DNA of 34,782 nucleotides from Azonexus sp. (lineage in GTDB: Bacteria; Pseudomonadota; Gammaproteobacteria; Burkholderiales; Rhodocyclaceae): positions 1 to 34,782 of the forward strand of contig NZ_JAKLLH010000027.1 in NCBI RefSeq assembly GCF_023150235.1. The letters are read 5' to 3'. Under the pieces are notes generated by a model, which had not been told where the DNA came from, ran no database searches, and saw only the letters and a program-made list of their open reading frames with translations. Below are positions 29,832 through 34,782 of this stretch, in pieces. Both the position numbers and the translations under genes were made by a program. Each line of letters starts with the position of its first letter. Positions within the stretch are counted from its first letter, which is position 1.

Positions 29832-31775
29832 TTACTGTCTGCCTGCGCTAAACCAGGCAAGCACCTGGTCCACGGCCTGCTCGATCGTCAGTTGCGTCGT
29901 ATCGAGCAGTTGCGCATCGGCTTCCTGCCGCAGCGGAGCGACGCTGCGTTGCGCATCGCGTTCGTCCCGTTGTTTCAGGTCGGCCAGAAGGTCGGGGAGA
30001 TTAGCAGAGAAGCCCTTGCCGATCAACTGTTTATAGCGCCGCATCGCGCGCTCCTCGGCACTGGCGGTGAGAAAAACCTTGAGCGCAGCCCGCGGGAAGA
30101 TCACCGAGCCCATGTCGCGACCATCGCCGACCAGGCCGGGCAAGCGGTTGAAGGCACGTTGACGGAACAGCAGGGCCTCGCGCACCGCCGGCAAGGCGGC
30201 TACCCGGGAAGCCCCGGCGGAGATTTCCTCGCTGCGGATCGCATCGCCGACCGGCACCCCGGCGAGTCGGATTTCCTCACCCTGGAATTCGACATCGAGC
30301 GTCGCCGTCAGCGCCGCGACGCCACCTTCGTCGTCCCAGGCCACGCCGGCACGCCGGGCGGCCAGCGCGGTCAAGCGATAGAGTGCCCCCGAGTCAAGGT
30401 AGGCAAAGCCGAGCGTCTCGGCCACCCGTGCCGCCACCGTTCCCTTGCCGGAAGCCGAAGGGCCGTCGATGGCAATCACCGGCGCTGCCCGGGTCACCTC
30501 GGCAAAACGCTGGAAGTACTCGGGGAAGGTCTTGCCGACGCATTTCGGATCGTTGATCCGCAACGGCGTCGCGAAGGCTGCCAGCGAAAAGCACATCGCG
30601 ATGCGGTGATCGTCGTAGGTGTCGATGGCAGCCGGTTTCACGGTCGACGGCGTCACCCGGATGAAATCCTCGCCCTCTTCGACAAGCGCACCGAGCTTGC
30701 GCAACTCGGTTGCCATCGCGGCGATGCGGTCGGTTTCCTTGACCCGCCAGCTGGCGATGTTGCGTAGCGTGGTCGTACCCTTGGCAAACAGTGCGGCGGT
30801 GGCCAGGGTCATCGCCGCATCAGGAATGTGGTTGCAGTCGAGGTCGACCGCGACCAGCCCGCCTTCCGGCGCCCGCGCTTCCATCCAGTTCGGCCCCATT
30901 TCGATCACTGCGCCCATCTGCGCCAGCGCCTCAGCGAACTTGACGTCGCCCTGGATCGAGTCGCGACCGACGCCCTCGACCCGCAGCGGGCCGCCACGAG
31001 TTGTCCCTCCAATCGCGCCGAGCGCCAGGAAGTAGGACGCCGACGAGGCATCACCCTCGACGTAGATCGTGCCCGGCGAACGATAGACGCTGCCAGCCGG
31101 GACCACGAAGCGCTGCCAGCCTTCGCGCTTCACTGTGACACCGAAGCGGGCCATGATCGCCAGCGTGATCTCGATATAGGGTTTGGAAATCAGCTCGCCG
31201 ACCACGTCGACCGTGGTTTCGACACCGGTCAGCGGCAAGGCCATCAGCAGGCCGGTCAGGAACTGGCTGGAAACGTCGCCACGAACGCTGACCGTGCCGC
31301 CGGGGCGGATCGTCGCCGGCTTGAGCTGCAGCGGCGGGTAACCGTCGTTGCCGAGATAGGTGACATCGGCACCAAGCTGGCGCAGGCCGTCGATCAGGTC
31401 GCCGATCGGCCGTTCGTGCATCCGCGCCACGCCCTTCAGCACGTAGTCGCCGCCGGCCAGCGCCAGCGCAGCGGTCAGCGGCCGAAAAGCGGTGCCGGCA
31501 TTGCCGAGGAAGAGTTCTGCCTGCTTGACGGGAAAAGAACCGCCACAACCCTTGATCCGCCAGTTTTCGCCACCCAGCGCGGTGACGCCGACCCCCAGTG
31601 CCTGCAATGCCTCAAGCATCCGTTCGGTATCGTCGGAAGCAAGCAGGTCGCGCACTTCGGTTTCGCCGTCGGCCAGCGCGGCGAGCAGCAAAACCCGGTT
31701 GGAAATACTCTTCGAGCCGGGCAAACGCACGCTGCCGGCGGCCGAGGCCAATTGGGGGAGATCGAGAAATTCCAT
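29832..31775 (-). CDS. aroA-cmk: Bifunctional EPSP synthase / cytidylate kinase
   Basis: One 647-residue frame encodes two normally separate enzymes. Residues 1 to about 428 are 3-phosphoshikimate 1-carboxyvinyltransferase (shikimate pathway): [62 protein letters not shown] and [20 protein letters not shown]. Residues from about 431 are cytidylate kinase (CMP/dCMP to CDP/dCDP): [13 protein letters not shown] (P-loop), [19 protein letters not shown] and [13 protein letters not shown]. The linker is only a few residues (TRAAP). No internal frameshift is seen. Fused forms are annotated in some betaproteobacteria. The stop lies 106 bases before rpsA, where cmk normally sits. Confidence 0.96.
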   Translation of the reverse strand: MEFLDLPQLASAAGSVRLPGSKSISNRVLLLAALADGETEVRDLLASDDTERMLEALQALGVGVTALGGENWRIKGCGGSFPVKQAELFLGNAGTAFRPLTAALALAGGDYVLKGVARMHERPIGDLIDGLRQLGADVTYLGNDGYPPLQLKPATIRPGGTVSVRGDVSSQFLTGLLMALPLTGVETTVDVVGELISKPYIEITLAIMARFGVTVKREGWQRFVVPAGSVYRSPGTIYVEGDASSASYFLALGAIGGTTRGGPLRVEGVGRDSIQGDVKFAEALAQMGAVIEMGPNWMEARAPEGGLVAVDLDCNHIPDAAMTLATAALFAKGTTTLRNIASWRVKETDRIAAMATELRKLGALVEEGEDFIRVTPSTVKPAAIDTYDDHRIAMCFSLAAFATPLRINDPKCVGKTFPEYFQRFAEVTRAAPVIAIDGPSASGKGTVAARVAETLGFAYLDSGALYRLTALAARRAGVAWDDEGGVAALTATLDVEFQGEEIRLAGVPVGDAIRSEEISAGASRVAALPAVREALLFRQRAFNRLPGLVGDGRDMGSVIFPRAALKVFLTASAEERAMRRYKQLIGKGFSANLPDLLADLKQRDERDAQRSVAPLRQEADAQLLDTTQLTIEQAVDQVLAWFSAGRQ

Positions 31776-31810
31776 GATTCAGCCAGGATGATTAGAGGAT
31801 GGACAAGCAG

Positions 31811-31839
31811 CTGCCCGGATACGGCAGGTCGGCGGGCAG
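31811..31839. other. stem-loop in the gap between the ligase gene and aroA
   Basis: CTGCCCG (31811-31817) and CGGGCAG (31833-31839) form a perfect 7-bp stem with a 15-base loop in the 93-base gap before aroA. There is no T-run. Its function is unclear. Confidence 0.3.
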
Positions 31840-31868
31840 ATGGGAAGAAAGGATATTCACCCCGTTTT

Positions 31869-32720
31869 TCAGTCGAGCCGCAGGCGCAGGAAACTGGCAA
31901 AGCGCGGCAGGCCCCTCGCGGTCAGTTCGCGAAAGCGGTAAGTGACGATGCTACCCAGCGGCGGCGGCGCGCGCCGCTCGGCGTCGGAGAGACCGCTGCC
32001 AAGCTTGAACTCACGGCCATCGGCGGTGCGCACCCGCAGCGCGCCGAGTTGCCCGGCGTATTTGCCCTTGCCCGGCAGATGCGCAATCACCTCGGCCTCG
32101 CCGTCCTGCCAGGGCTTCATTTTCAGCAGAAGATCGCTGCGTCCGGTCTGGTAAGGCGCATCGGCACGGTGCAGCATCAAACCCTCGCCACCGCCGGCGA
32201 GCACTTCGGCCAGGCGTTTTTCGAGATCGCCACGGTCGACCGTGGAAAACTGCGGAATTGCCGCGACCCACGGCCGGTCGATCTGCGCCGCCAGCTCGCG
32301 CAAGGCGGCGCTGCGTTCGGCGAAGCGGCCGCCGCCGGCCGGCAGTTCGAACAGCATGTAGCGCACCTCCTGCCAGCCGGGCGCTTCCCGCCCGCGCTGG
32401 ACGGTCGCCGCCAATTGCTCGAAACGCCCGCGCCCCAGCCACAGTTCGCCGTCGAGCGGTGTGGCCGGCAAGGCGGCGACGAACCAATCCGGGGCATCAA
32501 TGACGCGGCCGCTGCGGCTGAGTAGCTGTTTACCGTCCCAATAGGCGCGGATACCGTCGAGCTTCTCGCTGACCAGATAGGCCGCCGGGTCGATCCCCGG
32601 CCGGAACTCGGCCGCCAGCAACACCGCCGGCGCTGCTCCGGCAGCAGGCGCTCCGGCCACCAGCCCCATCGGCAGGCTCAAGGCCAGACCGCAGAGCAAG
32701 TTGCGCAGCAGCATCGACAT
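31869..32720 (-). CDS. ligE: Periplasmic-type ATP-dependent DNA ligase (LigE-like)
   Basis: The 283-residue protein has a likely signal peptide (MSMLLRNLLCGLALSLPMGL, cleavage after an AGA/GAA region) followed by a minimal nucleotidyltransferase: motif I VSEKLDGIRAYWDG with the adenylated lysine, RSGRVIDAPDWF, LDGELWLG (motif III), VRYMLFELPA, GEGLMLH (motif IV) and LLKMKPWQDGEAEVIAH (motif V). The C-terminal OB fold has GSGLSDAERRAPPPLGSIVTYRF. These small exported ATP ligases (Lig E) are known from proteobacteria and are thought to seal DNA nicks, possibly during DNA uptake or in biofilm DNA. The start at 32720 overlaps the tyrA stop (TGATG); the longer frame to 32759 lies within tyrA. It is an odd guest among aromatic amino-acid genes. 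Confidence 0.88.
   Translation of the reverse strand: MSMLLRNLLCGLALSLPMGLVAGAPAAGAAPAVLLAAEFRPGIDPAAYLVSEKLDGIRAYWDGKQLLSRSGRVIDAPDWFVAALPATPLDGELWLGRGRFEQLAATVQRGREAPGWQEVRYMLFELPAGGGRFAERSAALRELAAQIDRPWVAAIPQFSTVDRGDLEKRLAEVLAGGGEGLMLHRADAPYQTGRSDLLLKMKPWQDGEAEVIAHLPGKGKYAGQLGALRVRTADGREFKLGSGLSDAERRAPPPLGSIVTYRFRELTARGLPRFASFLRLRLD
32230..32245. repeat. 16-bp perfect palindrome with the GTCGACCGTG motif
   Basis: CCACGGTCGACCGTGG lies inside the ligase gene, where it encodes the frame ST-V-D-R-G. It shares its 14 central bases with the palindrome at 13663-13676. The exact 10-mer GTCGACCGTG or its reverse complement also occurs at 155-164, 1478-1487, 7688-7697, 13667-13676 (and 13663-13672), 14344-14353, 24869-24878, 30639-30648 and 31206-31215. 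Confidence 0.6.
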
Positions 32721-33619
32721 CAGAGCCCCCCACCCTCGCGGCGGGCCGAGCCGTCCCATTCGCGGCGAGCCCGGCGGGCAATCCCGAACACTTCTTCGAG
32801 ACGGCTGCCGTCAGCTGCCGCCAGCGCGTCGCGCAAGTCGTCGAGCTGGCGCCGGTAGCTGTCGAGTTCGCCAAGCAACGCCGCGCGGTTGGCCAGCGAA
32901 ATATCGCGCCACATCTCGGGGTGACTGGCGGCGATCCGGGTGAAATCGCGGAAGCCCGACGCGGCAAAGGTGAAGAACAGGTCGGCGTCGTCACGCACCG
33001 CCAGGTCATGGACCAGCGCGAACGACAGCAGGTGCGGCAAATGGCTGACCGCCGCGAAGACCCGGTCGTGCATCTCCGGCGATAACTCGTAGATGTCGGC
33101 ACCGCACAAGGCCCAGGCGCGCTTGACCCGGTCGAGCACTTCGTCGCTGTTCTCGGGCAAGGGGGTGACCACCACCTTCTTGCCGCGATAGAGATTGCCG
33201 TGGGCCGCTGCCGGGCCGCTGTTCTCGGCCCCGGCAATCGGATGCGCCGGCACGAACTGGCCGATCTTGTCGCCGAATGCGGCACGCGCGGCAGCAACCA
33301 CGTCGCCCTTGGTCGAACCGCCGTCGGTGACGATGGTGTCCGGGCCGAGGTAAGGCGCGATACGGGAAAAAATTTCCGGCATCTGCGCCACCGGCGTCGC
33401 CACCAGCACGATGTCGGCATCGCCGATCTCGTGCGCCGGATTGATCCCGGCGCGGTCGATCACCAGCAGTTCCTGCGCCGCTTTCAGCGTCGCCGGAGTA
33501 CGGCCGAAGCCGACCACTTCCTCGACCGCGTCAGCCTCCTTCAAGGCCAGGGCGAAAGAGCCGCCGATCAGGCCGGTGCCGAAGACAACGATCTTGCCAA
33601 ACTCGGGCTGACTCGCCAT
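32720..33619 (-). CDS. tyrA: Prephenate dehydrogenase
   Basis: TyrA oxidatively decarboxylates prephenate (or arogenate) towards tyrosine. The 299-residue protein has the NAD motif VVFGTGLIGGSFALALK, ADIVLVATPVAQMPEI, TDGGSTKGDVV, HPIAGAENSG with the catalytic histidine, and HDRVFAAVSHLPHLLSFALV. There is no chorismate mutase domain. The start at 33619 (MASQPEF) is preferred over the ATG at 33634, which overlaps the hisC stop, because AAGGTGAGG lies just before it. The 33634 start would add five residues. It sits between hisC and the ligase gene in a TGATG-overlapped row. Confidence 0.95.
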   Translation of the reverse strand: MASQPEFGKIVVFGTGLIGGSFALALKEADAVEEVVGFGRTPATLKAAQELLVIDRAGINPAHEIGDADIVLVATPVAQMPEIFSRIAPYLGPDTIVTDGGSTKGDVVAAARAAFGDKIGQFVPAHPIAGAENSGPAAAHGNLYRGKKVVVTPLPENSDEVLDRVKRAWALCGADIYELSPEMHDRVFAAVSHLPHLLSFALVHDLAVRDDADLFFTFAASGFRDFTRIAASHPEMWRDISLANRAALLGELDSYRRQLDDLRDALAAADGSRLEEVFGIARRARREWDGSARREGGGL

Positions 33620-33633
33620 GGCCTCACCTTCCA

Positions 33634-34722
33634 TCAGAGAGAAGTTTCCAGCGCCTCCAGGAAGCGCGCATTTTCGGCTTCACTGCCAATCGTCACGCGC
33701 AACCAGTCAGGCAGGCCGTAACCGGCAATCGGCCGCACGATGACGCCCTGGCGCAACAGTTTCTGGTTGGTCTCGGCAGCGTTGGCGCAGCGGAAGGTGA
33801 TGAAGTTGCCATAAGGCTGAATGAACTCCAGCCCCAGACGCTGCAGACCGGCAATCAACTGCGCCATGCCGGCGCGGTTGATCTGGTAGCTGCGCTCAAG
33901 GAATTCGGCGTCGTCAAGTGCAGCAACGGCGGCGGCGAGGGCCAGGTTATTGACGTTGAACGGCTGGCGGACACGGTTCATCAGGTCGGCGACTTCGGCC
34001 GCAGCCAGCGCATAACCGACGCGCAAGCCGGCGAGGCCGAAGATCTTCGAGAAGGTACGGCACACCACCAGATTCGGGAATTCCTTGATCCAGGCGGCGG
34101 TATCGACGCGGTCGGCGGGTTCGAGATATTCGTTATAAGCCTCGTCGAGCACCACCACCACGTCCTTGGGCACGCTTTCGAGGAAGGCGCGGATTTCCGG
34201 ATAGGGCAGGAAATTGCCGGTCGGGTTGTTGGGGTTGGCGATCCAGACGATGCGCGTATCCGGACGGATCGCGGCGCGCATCGCGGCCAGATCGTGGCCA
34301 TAGTTCTTGGCCGGGGTCGCGATCAGTTCGGCGCCGGTGGACAAGGTCGCCAGCGGGTAAACCGCAAAAGCGTGCTGGGCGAAAACTGCCGAGCGGCCTG
34401 GCGCCAGGAAGACGCGGGCGATCAGGTCGAGCACGTCGTTGGAACCGTTACCGAGCACCACCTGGTTCTGGCCGACACCGGCACGCGCCGCGACCTTGGC
34501 GATCAGTTCGAACTGATCGGGATAGCGCTCAATCCCGTCTATCGCCGCCTGCACCGCCGCCTTGGCCTTGGGACTCATGCCCAGCGGATTTTCGTTGGAG
34601 GCCAGCTTGACGATGCGCTCGACCGGAATCCCCATTTCGCGGGCCAGTTCGGTGATCGGCTTGCCCGGCTGATACGGAGAAATCGCGCGGACGTAGGCAA
34701 GGGCTTGTTCGGCAAGGCTCAT
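33634..34722 (-). CDS. hisC: Histidinol-phosphate/aromatic aminotransferase
   Basis: This PLP aminotransferase of fold type I has 362 residues: KLASNENPLGMSPKAKAAV, RYPDQFELIAKVA, LGNGSNDVLDLIARVF, WIANPNNPTGNFL, VVLDEAYNEYL, the PLP lysine in VCRTFSKIFGLAGLRVGYAL and the C-terminal LPDWLRVTIGSEAENARFLE. The HisC family converts histidinol phosphate, but the copy placed in front of tyrA and aroA in betaproteobacteria probably acts on phenylpyruvate or prephenate (HisC2). The start at 34722 (MSLAEQALAYVRAISPYQPG) matches the family; a longer TTG start at 34740 is possible. A pheA gene is expected beyond the window edge; bases 34741-34782 show no recognisable gene. Confidence 0.94.
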   Translation of the reverse strand: MSLAEQALAYVRAISPYQPGKPITELAREMGIPVERIVKLASNENPLGMSPKAKAAVQAAIDGIERYPDQFELIAKVAARAGVGQNQVVLGNGSNDVLDLIARVFLAPGRSAVFAQHAFAVYPLATLSTGAELIATPAKNYGHDLAAMRAAIRPDTRIVWIANPNNPTGNFLPYPEIRAFLESVPKDVVVVLDEAYNEYLEPADRVDTAAWIKEFPNLVVCRTFSKIFGLAGLRVGYALAAAEVADLMNRVRQPFNVNNLALAAAVAALDDAEFLERSYQINRAGMAQLIAGLQRLGLEFIQPYGNFITFRCANAAETNQKLLRQGVIVRPIAGYGLPDWLRVTIGSEAENARFLEALETSL

Positions 34723-34782
34723 GGAAACTCTCTCAATCAATTCAACAAAGGCACGGCAAGCGCGCAGCTCAATAAACCGCCA

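Overview
This window looks like a chromosomal segment of a betaproteobacterium, most likely of the Rhodocyclales (Dechloromonas/Azonexus-like). That is inferred from high GC, the order hisC-tyrA-aroA-cmk-rpsA-ihfB, the fused aroA-cmk gene, ppa-nadE-glnB, menaquinone genes beside NorE/NorF-like genes, and an sCache chemoreceptor. No sequence search was possible. I see no tRNA, rRNA, CRISPR array, prophage or intact insertion sequence, and no gene-free stretch longer than about 300 bases.

Left part (1-13650). On the minus strand lie the heat-shock disaggregase clpB and, directly behind it, a DUF1684-like reading frame that stops early. On the plus strand follow a chemoreceptor, a NorE/NorF-like pair with overlapping ends, a secreted FecR-domain protein with an NTF2-like tail, and a tightly overlapping menE-menF-hypothetical operon. 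A minus-strand FHA-GGDEF protein is divergent from a plus-strand HDOD protein. Two small cysteine-containing proteins of unknown function come next. The second lies behind a near-consensus promoter that carries a Fur-box-like palindrome.

Middle part (13650-21540). lolA and ftsK (minus) are separated by a cluster of stem-loops. trxB and an Smr-domain protein (plus) are divergent from ftsK. A strong 18-bp stem separates smr from the convergent ppa-nadE-glnB group.

Right part (21540-34782). One long, tightly packed minus-strand series runs hisC-tyrA-ligE-like-aroA/cmk-rpsA-ihfB-lapB-ugd-hldA-hldD-cysM-exonuclease. It links aromatic and cysteine amino-acid synthesis, translation, nucleoid structure and lipopolysaccharide precursor supply and control (LapB, Ugd, HldA, HldD). 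Two hairpin terminators between ihfB and lapB and one between cmk and rpsA suggest it is split into several transcription units.

The most unusual signal is not a gene. The 10-mer GTCGACCGTG (reverse complement CACGGTCGAC) occurs at nine places by eye, in coding and non-coding DNA, in both orientations and in different reading frames. It includes a 34-bp near-perfect palindrome that also forms the likely lolA terminator, and a 16-bp perfect palindrome inside the ligase gene. It behaves like an iterated genomic palindrome or a binding/uptake word. A second notable site is the trxB promoter, whose -10 box sits in the middle of a perfect inverted repeat.
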